Source: Muricea muricata
Taxonomy: Eukaryota > Cnidaria > Anthozoa > Malacalcyonacea > Plexauridae
DNA length: 64,000 bases
Reading direction: 5' to 3'
NCBI GenBank assembly: GCA_963855995.1
Contig: CAWLCR010000077.1
Span: forward strand, 31,941 to 95,940
Position 1 is the stretch's first letter; each line of letters begins with the position of its first letter. The translations under genes were made by a program, and so were the position numbers. This document shows positions 46,411-58,689 of the stretch, in pieces. The notes beneath the pieces are model-generated. The model was not told the origin of the DNA and ran no database searches. It was given only the letters and a program-made list of their open reading frames with translations.

Positions 46411-47199
46411 TCATTCCATGATCAAGGAGTGAGTCTAGGAAATGTGTTCCTAATTCTAATCTCGAAGTATTCGTTGTGATTTCTTTCCTTGGTTTTCTAT
46501 TTCTACCTATGTTGAGATGCTGATATTTCGTGCAAAATGATTTATTTGCTTGTGGGATCTCATTAACATTGCAATTCCAGAAATACATAATGTTAGTCTA
46601 AAGTTCCCAACAAATTATATCGTGGGGACTTCAGGCAGTGTGCTACAGAATTTATTTAAATTATGCTATCACTTTTAATTTTAATAATAACACTTTTAAT
46701 AAAATTTTCTTTACTTGCAACTACCCAAAAATAAAACAGCCATATGTTGGTGGTATTATGACAAAAGAATCTTGTCTAATATATGTACAATGAAAAAGGT
46801 CTTTAATTTAAATTGAATTCTAAAAAATGCAATCTTACTAGGACTCTGGGCAGAGTGCCTGGCAAGTCACTCAGACATTGATTTTTGGTTATGTTAGTGA
46901 TTACATAAGATGTGCTAGCAATATCTTATAACGCCTGGGAAGGTACCCTAGTAATAACTGATTTCGTTGGGCAGAACAGAAATAAGTGAATATACCCCAC
47001 GCCCAATGAACGCTCTAGTTACAGCCTTGTGCCCATTTTTCGTTTTGGCAGACGGAGTGAACGCCTTAGCAGGGGTCTTGTTTTAAGCGAAATATTAAAA
47101 TCTATACAACAAATGCTTTCAAAATGGCGGAGATTTGCCGTGTTGAGAGCGTATTACTGTGATTATACAGCAACGTGGTGGTTGATCACGCCAGGCTAC

Positions 47200-47715
47200 T
47201 CAGACACAAGTATAGGGAATGACAGCAGGGCCACTCAATTGAAGTTTGTGTGTCCACGCATATCGCATATGTATTACGCATCTCATTACCGGTCCGGCTC
47301 GCTCTCGACACATGAATTCATCCAGATACCCAAGGAGCATATTCCCCCGAACGCCTTTCATATAGCCTTTATCTTTGTTTGCATCTATTTCAGCAAGACT
47401 ATATATTTTGCGCATGAACGCCCGTCACAGGATGGACGAATGCAGCCTGTGACTCACTGTGTGGTGCATAAGGCCGTTGATGTTTCCCACGCAATTGTAA
47501 GTGGCCCACTGGTCTGAATAATACACAACGGAGCCGGGAAGAATATGGCGCTGTATTATTGGCAGAAGCGTTCCAGCATCTCGACGATCCACAATCTGCA
47601 TGAACCCCAAAGCTGGATTGCTTGTACAGTCTGCCATGCCAAACACCCACACTTCGTTTTTGCGGAGCCCTTCCTCTGCGGTACTTGGGCTTGTGTGTAG
47701 GAGGGGGGGGGGGCG
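47200..47715 (-). pseudogene. Merlin-like transposase (ISXO2/IS1595-type DDE), frameshifted
   Basis: The minus strand shows three frame segments of one transposase. First come HKPKYRRGRAP and WVFGMADCTSNPALGFMQIV, with TLLPIIQRHILPGSVVYYSD and QWATY; then PVTGVHAQN; then MKGVRGNMLLGYLDEFMCRE. The catalytic D of YYSDQW and the HPVTG...N block are characteristic of ISXO2-like transposases, which in animals belong to Merlin DNA transposons. Two or more frameshifts and a poly-G run upstream show it is dead. Confidence 0.7.
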
Positions 47716-47900
47716 TATAGTTAAATGCGAAATTTTGTTATTTTAATATACGCCACCCCATGCGTAGGGGGGTGGGCGATAGATTCAATTGATCCAAACT
47801 CTGAACTGGCTGGTGGCAGCCAGTAAACTGCATAATATAGGGTGCCGTGTCGCCATTCCCTATACTGTGGTCTGGTGTGGCCCATGTGGGTATCACCTGG

Positions 47901-47917
47901 AGTTCTCAATTGAGAAC
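47901..47917. repeat. Short perfect palindrome GTTCTCAATTGAGAAC, also at 21981
   Basis: The 16-bp palindrome occurs here inside CACCTGGA...CAGGTGGG. It recurs at 21981-21996 beside CCAGGTGG and ACCCACAC. The shared flanks suggest a repeat-family end. The link to the nearby Merlin remnant is unproven. Confidence 0.3.
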
Positions 47918-47999
47918 AGGTGGGTAATGCTCGTTGTGGTGTATGCTAAATGGGTGCTAATAGAAGTTTATTTTAGTGATCACACCAACCACAAAGGAC

Positions 48000-49267
48000 A
48001 AAACAAAGTAATCAAATATTTACAGTAATTGTTATTTTTTACAATTAATGGTGTAACTAATTCTACGTGAATGAACAAGAATATATACAAAGAAGAATAT
48101 GTGCACATACATATAAATAAATCAAGATACAGTGAGATCAGAATAACCAGTAAAGTAATATAGAGTTTCCAAGTAGTGTTTTTTTATTAATCTTTCGGAG
48201 TAGAAGTAGACTAGAGTTACCTAAGGTAAGTCTGGTAGAACCGTAGAAGCTCCGAGATCAGTGAGTCAAACTAATACAGAATAAATAACACAAAGTACTT
48301 CGATCACTCAATAACTGCCGCTGTCTTACCCCAGAAATTGATAGCAGGCGGCTGAGGCGAGCAATTTCTTTCGAGTTTCAATTTTCATGGAGTCTGATCA
48401 TGATGATATTTTGTTCAGAGAATCGTCAAAGAATTATTCATAAAAACTGCGTTCTCTTGACGAGAAATATTGTTTTCCTTATTTCCAAGTCACTTGGTTT
48501 GTGTCTTTGTAAAGATGATACATAGCCTGTTTATTATCAATAGTTCAGGGTAGGTATTTGAGCTTTAAATCGCAGATTTTATAATGACCTTCATATCACA
48601 TGAATAGAGTTGGTTGCGTTTGGTTTAGTGCAATTATTACCAATTAAGCGAATCAAGGATATATTATAAAGGGCAATTTAAACTGAGCGCTGTGTGTCGC
48701 ACATGGGTTTTTTGGAGTGATAATTCTTGGTTATATTAAATTCCATGTGATTATATTAGATTGCATTTGTATATGAATTAATTTATATTCTGCATTGTTC
48801 TTTACAATGTGATCACAATAGATATTTTAAAGGTTGCGTTACACTGATATTAAAAGCCCTGTTTCCATCTACCCAATTTATGCAACTAGGTTAGATTCTA
48901 GTTGGTTAGGCATTTTGTGTCCACATAACCGATCAAATTCCTCACAAGGGAACAAACCTATCTGTATCTGACATTTAAAATGCTGTTATATATACCACGT
49001 GATACTAAGAAACTTAGAGTCAATAATATTTAAATATTTAGTATGCTGTACATGGAGCATACTAATGAGCCTATTTTTTTCTCTTTTTGAATCAGAGCTC
49101 ATTGGTGTGCTCTGTATATACAGCTCATGAGAATGTAATGAAATATTATGTAATACTCTAAATTAAGCAATATGGCAATGTACTAACATCCAATAATTGT
49201 AAATATTTGTTAACAAATAGTGTCCTCAATTAGTTGTACAAGTTCAACACATTGACACTTCAATAAA

Positions 49268-49268
<1 letters not shown>
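48000..49268. other. Intergenic stretch, nothing recognised
   Basis: I see AT-rich sequence with no supported gene. The last part, ending CAATAAAGTTATTATT, resembles a LINE 3' tail but no reverse-transcriptase coding is visible. Confidence 0.35.

Positions 49269-49330
<62 letters not shown>
49269..49330 (+). repeat. TTA microsatellite, about 20 units
   Basis: An uninterrupted (TTA)n tract directly after an AATAAAG. This arrangement is common at LINE 3' ends. Confidence 0.85.
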
Positions 49331-49332
<2 letters not shown>

Positions 49333-50603
49333 AAATGGATGAACATCAGATAAGGTTGTGCCAAAATTTGTGTTACATAGAAACAGCTATCCTGTGAAGA
49401 TTTTCATTTCAAAAGGGTGCAGCCGTCCAGGGTTGAGTGCAGTGTTGTGTACTTGCTTTATGAACTGTTTATTTTCCTGTACTCTTGCAGTTAAATGTTG
49501 TTGTGTTGTGTTTAAATGTCATTGTTTATGAGTGTAAATGACAAAGAGTGTGCTCTCTACTCAGAGACATTTGAAATCATGTTGTAAGATAAAATGATAT
49601 CACCTTTGGTGTTTAAAGTGGACACATGGAAACGGACGTCAGATACGATCATGTTACAAACGTTACATGATGCGAAAATGCTAAATAATAAACCAGTATT
49701 CATTTGGTGCTTTTGTTGCCAAATTGTCATGGTAGTATAAAGATAGCCACAGCTAGTGGGAAAAATTTGTAGTAAATCAATATGAAGACAAAACTACTAC
49801 AAACAACAGTGAAATATTACTTCAGTTTGTCCCCATGATAGGGATATACAAGAAAACCATTCACCCTGTGGTGGGGAGTTAGCCGATTATACTTCCAAAT
49901 TGTCTGATGCCCCATGACTGGCACATTAAATGTTACCTATTTGCTGGGGAACATTGACTTTAACATACCCAGGACTGAAACTATATGTCATAGAGGTTCT
50001 GTGAGCTTATCATCTTTTTAGAACAAAGTCCAGAATGTGGATTTAGAGAGTGCAATATACAATAACAGTAATTGCCTCTGTAGCTTGTGATAGTATACTT
50101 TTAAGGTTAACATAATTTTATATAATGAATGTTATATATTGATGAACAATGATCTTGTGTGTTCCATGAAATGTGGGCTCCTGGGAAAGAGTTAGGGGTC
50201 TACGAGGTAGTAGGCCTGAATGAGACTTATTTAGGGTAGTCTACGTATGTTCCAATAAATGCAGGCGATCATTGTTTGTCCGACTTAACATGATGATTGT
50301 ACTATTATAGTTGATATAGCATATTGTCTATTAGCTAAAAATATTCATTTCAAGGCAAGCGTGTATATTACTATTACACTGTACATCTTGATAACTGAGC
50401 AATTTTAGACATAGTTCATGATTGTGTACCTTGTTTAGTTTATGCTATTTTTTGCAGTGACATATTTTTGGAAAAGCATTGGAGAAGCGTGCTGGGTCGC
50501 ACAGTGTGTGATTACTTCTTTGAAGCTCAAGGAAAGGTATGCATCAAAATTACACACACACAATAATTGGATTTCCAGTTTCCATACCTTAACCAACCCT
50601 ACC

Positions 50604-50695
50604 CCCCCCCCCCCCTACCCTACCCCCTCCTACCCTACCCCTCCTACCCTACCCCTCCTACCCTACCCCCTCCTACCATACCTTACCCTACCCTG
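50604..50695 (+). repeat. Pyrimidine-rich TACCC/TCC tandem repeat
   Basis: Repeats of CCTACCCTACCCCTCCTACC follow a poly-C run. It resembles, but is not, telomeric repeat. Confidence 0.75.
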
Positions 50696-50715
50696 AGCTA
50701 CCTATTGTTTGGCCA

Positions 50716-51427
50716 ATGAAATTTTTTAACTTGAAGTTTGCAAACACTTTTTTGCACCCAGTTTGTGGTGCCTCAAGTGAGGTAACATCATCAAATGCAA
50801 TGGAGTACAAAGGCTGTAGGAGAACTCTAAATTCAATTATCAAGAAGAAGATAATTCTTACAACAAGAACAGACCGACATACAACACTAACATCTAAAAT
50901 GAGGACAAATTATGCCAATATTGTTCACCGATATGATGTCTGGCACCGTAGTAAGCGGGTGACAAATAAGTTGTCAAAAAAGGCAAAAAAAGCAGGCTAT
51001 GAAGGACTACTCCCATGGATCCAGACTATTTCCAGTCATCTGTGGTATTGTGCTGCAACTTGTGGAAAACTTGTTCTCAGGGAGCAATGGTTGTCCTTCA
51101 CATCACATTACTGGTAAGTATCACTGGAAAACTTCAAAGGAATTAAAATATGTGAAGAAATGTAGCCACTTTCGGATTAGTTCAAAAGATCAGAGAGAGA
51201 TTGAATGGCTTGCAAGTGGTTCTCCTGCCCATGTTGCATTGGAAGAAGTAATTACCAGCAAGAAGCTGTTAAAAGATCTAGAAAAGCTAACTGAATTCCA
51301 CCACACTCGTGAGTTAGAGTCATATCATTCTGTTATGACAAAATATGTACCTAAACGTAAGCATTTTTGTTGTAATAGAATGGTGGCTCGAACTCAGCTG
51401 GCTATTCTAGATCATAATGGAAAGTGA
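50716..51427 (+). pseudogene. DDE-like transposase fragment with TDRH and YDVWH motifs, frameshifted
   Basis: The first frame reads VTSSNAMEYKGCRRTL, TTRTDRHTTL, VHRYDVWHRSKRVTNKLSKK and LLPWIQTISSHLWYCAATC. Near 51090 the homology moves to another frame: HHITGKYHW, then KKCSHFRI, FHHTRELESYHSVMTKYVPK and RMVARTQLAILDHN. I recognise this as a widespread transposon-derived protein type of cnidarians and fish, but cannot name the superfamily securely. The TDRH and YDVWH aspartates would suit DDE residues. One frameshift and a missing N-terminus make it non-functional. Confidence 0.5.
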
Positions 51428-51649
51428 AGTTGGTTGAGAAGTACCACTTTATTAATCATTCTGTGCAAGTTTTCAACCAAACCATTAGCTTGCGGATGAA
51501 GGGGGTAATGGTGTTGTGTTGAACTCCCATGAATTCACAGTGACCTCTCTAAAGGTTTTCGAGTTAAATGGGGTTGGGGGGGGGGGCATTGTCACCTTTA
51601 AGGCGCATTGGAATGCTATACGAGGAAAAAATTCAGTCGAGTCTCGGAA

Positions 51650-52320
51650 TTGTTGTTTTAGCCGATGTTGAAGTGGTTAATTCTAATCTCGGAAAACCTA
51701 GAATGCTCATCTATAATGACCAATACATAGTCTCCGGATGGTAGTAGTTTGACATGCAATGCAAGGACTAACAAAAGCAGGATTTTTTTCATCCACCTTG
51801 GGCAACCATACTCTAGATCTAGGCAATTGTTTTGTCTTAACAAGACCTTGATGGCCTTCATGTGTTATCTTGATAACTTTATTTTGTAGAGAATGCGGTG
51901 CTATGATTCTTGTACCCTTCCATATAGCATCTTTTGCAATAGACAACTCTTTAAACATTGCATCATTGATGGCTTGTTGGTTCTTAATAGCCTTGTAAAA
52001 GTCGCGAAGGACTTGATCGAGATATGTTGCTGATCGAATTTCTTTGAGTTTAAGAGAAGGGGGAACGTCATTTGTAACGACCCAATTGACGTGTGCTTCC
52101 AGTTCGACAGATTCCTTCAGTTCTCGCTTCGAACAGCGAGACAACGGTAGACGCTGTCTTGATATGTAATCTACGAGTTTCAGTATACCCGACTGGTAGA
52201 TGACCTTAAAAGCAAATTCTTGTAACTTCAAATGCATGCGCTTGACGCAGAAAGGACCAGACCAACGTGGACTATTCTAGAGACTGACCAAAGGTTTATG
52301 GTTTATGTTACTACCAACGT
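51650..52320 (-). pseudogene. Ty3/gypsy-type pol fragment (RNase H end and integrase)
   Basis: The minus strand shows the end of an RNase H domain (DHKPL-type motif, then LKLQEFAFKVIYQSG and DYISR). Next is the integrase zinc finger (HEGHQGLVKTKQ ... CIACQ) and, in another frame, the start of the integrase core (DYVLVIIDEHSRF). In-frame stops and a frame change show a dead fragment. No LTRs were found. Family assignment is by motif. Confidence 0.7.
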
Positions 52321-52368
52321 TACTTTGAAAAGAAACTCGTCGGGCAGAATCTAAAATATGAATACATA

Positions 52369-53041
52369 GACCGGGAGCCCAGGGGTGCTAGCCTAGCTGA
52401 AAAGGTAACCAATTTTTATGCCTGTAGTAGTGATCTACATACACTGTCATATGTAAAAGTGGTCGTCTGCCGAACACACAGTGGTGGATATGGTCAGGGG
52501 GCCGATGAGAAAATTAAACTTCTATTAAACTGTATTGCTGTAATAAAAAAGTCAATTTTTTATTCAATCACAAGAAAAATTACTTGTATTTTCAGAAAGC
52601 TAACAAGAAACTACGTATAAGACATTTAAACAGATTTCTCATTTTTCAAAATATTTTCAAGTTATACAGTGTCAAAAACCTAGTTCCTAGTCCTTTTCGC
52701 GAGATTTTGGTCGAATCTTCACGTTTAAAACAGCAATTACTCAAAAACTATTTAAAGAATCAAAAATCGGTTTAAAAGTCTTATCTGTAGTTTTATCTTC
52801 CTTTTCTGAAAATACACTTCATTTTTCTTGTCATGGTATAAAAAATTTACTTTTTTTATTACAGCAATACTGTTTAATAGAAGTTTAATTTTCTCATCGC
52901 CCCCCCCCCCCCTGGCCATATCCACTACTGTGTGTTCGGCAGACAATCACTTTTACATATGGCAGTGTATGTAGATCACTACTACAGGCATAAAAATTGG
53001 TTACCTTTTCAGCTAGGCTAGCACCCCTTGGCTCCCGGTCT
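52369..53041. mobile_element. 673-bp inverted-repeat element with mirrored reading frames
   Basis: Arms of about 280 bp start AGACCGGGAGCC and pair around a centre near 52700. Both arms encode the same short motif (YFQK...LNRFLI) outward. The right arm has a poly-C run (about 52900) where the left has TCAGGGGGCC. Confidence 0.6.
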
Positions 53042-53425
53042 AATACCGCCCCCCCCCCCCCCCCCCAATTAACGTTCCAGTCACGGCCCTTAGTCTGAAT
53101 TTGTACCACAAGAATTGAAGAAAACTGCATAGGAAGGGATCGAAAATCCAAACCAACAAAGTAACGTCACAGCCTGTGGGACTAGAAAAGGATAATTATG
53201 CTATAATAACTTGATTGTACAGTTTTCAACTGTGTCTTTGTGGTGGATTATTCTGCAGTAAACAAGAATAGATTACGACAAAATACAAAAGAAATACGTA
53301 CATTAGGTTTTCAGACAAAGATGCTTGCACCATGTGAGCAAGAGAGTGATGCATACCCTGGTTCCAGAGGCTCTTAAAGAAACGCGAAGCCAATCTCGAA
53401 CCAGAGCCTGCGATCCTTATGGCCT

Positions 53426-55080
53426 GATCTTCTCAGCCTGACCTCAAATAAGGATATTGAAAAAATCAAAGACGTATTCTGTAGGCGTATTTAGTATAGA
53501 AACCAGAGCGTAAAAACGTGATTAATATAAAACGCAGGCAACTTTAAGTAATATATAATAAACAAGAAAGCGTTTATTACCGGTGTATAAAACACCGAAT
53601 GTTGTTGCAACTGCTATAGAATTGTTACTTTATTCCTTTACCTGTATTATTTGCTTGTCATACTCATACATCATTACATAGCTATACTGCCTGCATGCAT
53701 GGATACTTCGCGTAGGATAGTTTCAATTCTGCTTCGATACATTGACATATATTTTTTACAAATATTTCAAATATTGAAATAAATATTATATTTTTCATGC
53801 ACTTATGGGAAATTTAGGTACAATTTTCGGGTTCTAGTTTACGATACAATCACGTGGAACATACACAAAATGCTGCCGCACGAAACTTTTCAGATCCATT
53901 TTTCACTCAGGTATAGATGATAGAAAACGAGGCCCGATATTATGCAACTACTGTTAGTGGAAAAGTTGTGCATGTGCCAGTGTAGATAGCAAATAATTAA
54001 GATTATGCAGTAAATATATGATATCATTTCAGCAAGGAGAGAAATTGGCGGCTTTCTTTACGATGCAATCACCTGGAACATACATAAAGGGCTGTCCGTC
54101 GAAACCTTGCAGATTGCTTTATTTTCAAATCAGGTGTAGTTGGCAAATTAAATTGACAAAAATATCTAATGTAATTTTTAGAAAATGAAGCCAGAATATT
54201 ATACGACACTAGTTAGTGGCGTGCTTGTAGCAGAGTGCAGGAACTCTTGCATAAATTTATTTTCTTGTGCACATGACCACTGTAGTGTTTGCATTGTACC
54301 ACTTCAATTTCAATTGTTATTGTGTATTGATGTCATTTATAAATTTAAAACAGTTTGTGTATCAGACATCAAAAGCTGTCTGCCCTGTTAAATTTTTGCC
54401 GCGTGGTTGATTTTACGGCACAACAATACGTGGTTTTAAACACATTATTCATTAATATATTCACTTACAATTGTATACATAATTGCTGACATAATTATAG
54501 AATTGTTACTTTACTCCTTTTACACGTTTGCGATGACTTTGGCAAAATTTTCATAGCATTGTTATTATAGTCAATGCTCATATAGTCGCTGGTCATAGAT
54601 ATTTCATTTCAAGCTGTCGGCCGTGAGCAAACTAAGGTATCACTCGAACGAAGTGAGAGGAGCTACAAAGTTGTACAGTTAATTATTTTACAGTTTTGCA
54701 TGTTCTCCCCGTCTAAAATGCCGACTTGAATTTTATTGCTATTACAGTAAGCTCCTCTGTTTTAATGGTCATGCCTGTGGGCAAATATCACAGAAGACTT
54801 CGTAGGCATTTAGGCAACTGACCACAAAGCTAAACATATTTTGTGCGGAGATCATGTGGAGATAAATAGATGATAATTTTGTAAAGATATTTCGTTATCT
54901 TGATGCAGTTGTAGATTTGTATGGTAAAAATAAATATAATCGTTTTGTTTTGTTTGCAATCAATCAGGCATAGTTCTTGTCCATACCGCTATGAATCAGA
55001 TAAATATAACTATAATTAACACCTACACAATTATGTAAAATGATTTTTCGTCTTTGTAAGTTCAATGGGTAACCAAGTCA
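53426..55080 (+). repeat. 1.65-kb tandem duplication, copy 1
   Basis: It begins GATCTTCTCAGCCTGACCT and recurs 1,905 bp downstream with high identity. It contains internal sub-repeats (two versions of CAATCAC-TGGAACATACA about 220 bp apart; several of ATAGAATTGTTACTTTA). A 67-aa frame at 54185 is not conserved like a gene. Confidence 0.75.
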
Positions 55081-55330
55081 ATAAATGAACAGAGAAGTGT
55101 AATGGGAAAAATTTTTACGACTGCCATAGAATTGTTAATGCTGTACTCCTATATACTTGCTTGTGATAGATTGTTACCATGCATGTACTGTTACATTGGC
55201 ATTGCATGCGTAGGTTAATTTTAATTTTATTTAGATATATTGACACGAATTAATATAAAACGCAGCTACTTTAACATATTATGAAAAACAACATATAGAT
55301 ATTATCGTGTATTTTCCTCGATCGTATTAA

Positions 55331-56981
55331 GATCTTCTCAGCCTGACCTAGCTCAATTAAGGATATTGAAAAAATCAAAGGCGTATTCTGTAGGCGTATT
55401 TAGCATAGAAGCCAGAGCGTAAAAAATGATTGATATAAAACGCAGGCATCTTTAAGTAATATATGATAAACAAGAAAGCGTTTATTACCGGTGTATAAAA
55501 CACCGAATGTTGTTGCGACTGCTATAGAATTGTTACTTTATTCCTTTACCGTCCTGTATTATTTGCTTGTCGTGAGTATATCATTACATAGCTATATATC
55601 CTGCGTGGATATTTCGCGTAGGATAGTTTCGATTCTGCTTCGATACATTGACATATATTTTTTACAAATATTTCAAATATTGAAATGAATATTATATTTT
55701 TCATGCACTTATGGGAAATTTAGGTACAATTTTCGGGTTCTAGTTTACGATACAATCACGTGGAACATACACAAAATGCTGCCGCACGAAACTTTTCAGA
55801 TCCATTTTTCACTCAGGTATAGATGATAGAAAACGAGGCCCGATATTATACAACTACTGTTAGTGGACAAGTTGTGCATGTACCAGTGTAGATAGCAAAT
55901 AATTAAGATTATGCAGTAAATATATGATATCATTTCAGCAAGGAGAGAAATTGGCGGCCTTCTTTACGATGCAATCACCTGGAACATACATAAAGGCTGT
56001 CCGTCGAAACCTTGCAGTTTGCTTTATTTCCAAATCAGGTGTAGTTGGCAAATTAAATTGACAAAAATATCTAATGTGGTTTTTAGAAAATGAAGCCTGA
56101 ATATTGCACGACATTAATTAGTGGCGTGCTTCTAGCACAGTGCAGGAGTTATTGCATAAATTTATTTTCTTGTGCACATGACCACTGTAGTGTTTGCATT
56201 GTACCACTTCAATTTCAATTGATGTTGTATATTGGTGTCATTTATAAAAACAGTTTGTTTATCAGACATCAAAAGCTGTCTGTCCTGATAAACTTTTGCC
56301 GCGGGATTGATTTTACAGCACAACAATACGTGGTTTTAAACACATTATTCATTAATATATTTTTTTGCAATTGTATATATAATTGCTGACATAATTATAG
56401 ACTTGTTACTTTACTCCTTTTACACGTTTGCGATGACTTTGACAAAATTTTCATAGCATTGTTATTATAGTCAATGCTCATATACTCGCTGGTCATAGAT
56501 ATTTCATTTCAAGCTGTCGGCCGTGAGCAAACTAAGGTATCACCCGAGCAAAGTGAGAGGAGCTAAAAAAGTTGTACAGTGAATTATTGTACAGTTTTAC
56601 ATGTTCTCCCCTCCTAAAATGCAGACTTAAATTTCATTGCTATTACAGTAAACTTTTCTGTTTTAACGGTCATGCCTATGGGCAAATATCACAGGAGACT
56701 TCGTAGACATTTAGGCAACTGACAACAAAGCTAAACATATTTTGTGCGCGGATCATGTGGAGATAAATAGATGATAATTTTGTAAAGATATTTCGTTACC
56801 TTGATGCAGTTGTAGATTTGCATGGTAAAAATAAATATAATCGTTTTGTTTTGTTTGCAATCAATCAGGCATAGTTCTTGTCCATACCGCTATGAATCAG
56901 ATAAATATAACTATAATTAACACCTACACAATTATGTAAAATGATTTTTCGTCTTTTTAAGTTCAATGGGTAACCAAGTCA
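55331..56981 (+). repeat. 1.65-kb tandem duplication, copy 2
   Basis: It matches copy 1 from GATCTTCTCAGCCTGACCT to GGGTAACCAAGTCA, with scattered substitutions and small indels. The 250 bp between copies holds a further partial sub-repeat. Confidence 0.75.
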
Positions 56982-57164
56982 AATATATATGATAGAAAAC
57001 GAGACCCGATATTATACAACTTCAGTTTGTGAACAGGTTGTGCGCCAGTGTTGCAGTTTGCTTCATTTCTTAACCACAACACTAACTGTTCTGTAAATCA
57101 AATTACATATTCTTGTTAATTAATCTAGTATGCTAACTATACTAGATTTGGAAATAAAGTAAAC

Positions 57165-57420
57165 TGGAAAATTTCGAGGGACAGCCTTTTATGTATGTTC
57201 CAGGTGATTGCATGGTAACGAAGGCCGCCAATTTCACGCCTTGCTTCCTACGGGCAATGGCACGAAAAATCATTTTCTATCCACACGGGCACACTATCTG
57301 CGCACTAACTGATGTTTTAAAATATCGGTTCTCGTTTTCTATCATCTATACCTGAATGAGAAATAGACCTCGAACGTTTCGTGCGATAGCATCATTTTGT
57401 GCATTCCCACAGAACCAGAA
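57165..57420 (-). repeat. Inverted partial copy of the duplicated unit
   Basis: The reverse complement of this stretch matches the CAATCACCTGGAACATACAT and ACTCAGGTATAGATGATAGA parts of the 1.65-kb unit. The array therefore ends in an inversion. Confidence 0.55.
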
Positions 57421-57429
57421 AATTATGAG

Positions 57430-58540
57430 ATTATTAAACTACACCACGCTATGTATTGCAGAATATGTTGACAATCTACGACAAGCACGTATATATGAGT
57501 ATAGTATAGCAATTCAATGGCAGTCGCAAAAATTCAGTTATTACATTATACATGTCGCTTTTGACCGCAATGTCTTGAGCTTGTAACGACAATTACAGCC
57601 CAAAGGCTAGACCGTACTAAGTATATTTCGCTAATTCGTTTGATTTATAGTGTCCAGGTCATTTCGATTCTTCAGCTAGAAATTTTCGTCAGTTGTTTTT
57701 TATAACAGAAATTGCCTACATTATCTAGAGAATTTGCGGCCTTTAATTTTTTTAATATTCTTACTTAAGGTCATCATGAGGAGATCTAAATGCGAGGAAA
57801 ATGACATGTACGTTATGTTCAAAATACAAGGCATGTGCTTAAAACTTGGTTTTGTTGTCCTGTATATTCGTTACTTAGTTACAGCTTTTGATGCTGGATA
57901 GAAACTGTTCTTATTACAAAAATATGTAATTTAATAAATTAAATAATATATAGAAATAAAGAATATATAGAAATAAAGAATATATAGAAATAAAATAATA
58001 TATAATTAATATACAGTGAAGTTACTTTGAAGCTAATTTTAGTTCACATTTGGAGTTAAATGAGGTTCAATATAGCTCCATGGCCACCGGTGTTAAATTA
58101 AATCCACGAAATTAACCGTAATCAAACCTAGCCTATGCAATGTACGCAACAGTATAAGGGTTGATGTAACAAGCTATGACATGCAACTATAATTGTTAGG
58201 AATAAGTCACAATTCTATGCTGGTAGGATAACTTTTCACATTGAATTTCGCTGTTGACGTGGTTCCAAATTGGACTCATGTGAAGACAATAGCAGCCCAA
58301 TGTCTATGCGTATCAAACATTTCACTTATTTTCTTAGATAATTATGTTGGTGTTAATTGTATTTAATTTCAAAGCATTCTATTTTAGGCATGAGGAATTT
58401 AAGAAAATTCAAAGAATTTAAAGAACTTAAGAAAATTCAAAGACGCTTTCTTTGGATAATTTTTGCAATTCATATGGTCGAAAACACAACTGTTAAAATT
58501 CCCCGTGGATAATTGACCTGAACACTGCAGATCAGGTGAC
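57430..58540. other. AT-rich stretch with a 17-bp tandem repeat
   Basis: I see no gene. GAATATATAGAAATAAA repeats about three times at 57945-57996. AAGAAAATTCAAAGAATTTA-type repeats lie near 58395-58440. Confidence 0.4.
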
Positions 58541-58548
58541 TAGACCAA

Positions 58549-58556
58549 TATATAAG
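58549..58556 (+). promoter_or_regulatory. TATA box of candidate secreted-peptide gene
   Basis: TATATAAG lies about 30 bp before a plausible start of transcription near 58580. It is followed at 58689/58690 by a consensus donor (ACAAG/GTAAGC). Confidence 0.4.
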
Positions 58557-58579
58557 AAAGGCAGTAACATGCATTCTGC

Positions 58580-58689
58580 TACAGAAGCTGTGATCTTTCC
58601 TCGTGAAATATCCTGAGTACGATCAACGCTCTATAGAAGTGCACCACGATCAGATCATTCTTTCTATCATCATTTGTAGAGGCTACAAG
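58580..58689 (+). other. Candidate 5' noncoding exon
   Basis: It runs from about 30 bp after the TATA box to the donor CTACAAG/GTAAGCTTGG. It has no kept reading frame. It would splice to the acceptor ending at 61024, six bases before an ATG. Confidence 0.35.

Noticed and set aside
47029-47517. 162-aa plus-strand open frame
   Set aside because: It is antisense to the Merlin-like transposase remnant, whose motifs are clear on the minus strand.
50604-50695. Internal telomere-like repeat
   Set aside because: The TACCC/TCC units are irregular and do not match the metazoan TTAGGG repeat on either strand.
54185-56389. Paired small cysteine-containing frames (67 and 99 aa, both starting MKPEY) in the tandem duplication
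   Set aside because: The two copies differ mostly at amino-acid-changing positions with few silent changes, and the reading frames diverge at the 3' end through an indel. There is no signal peptide. This fits neutral repeat drift rather than a conserved gene.
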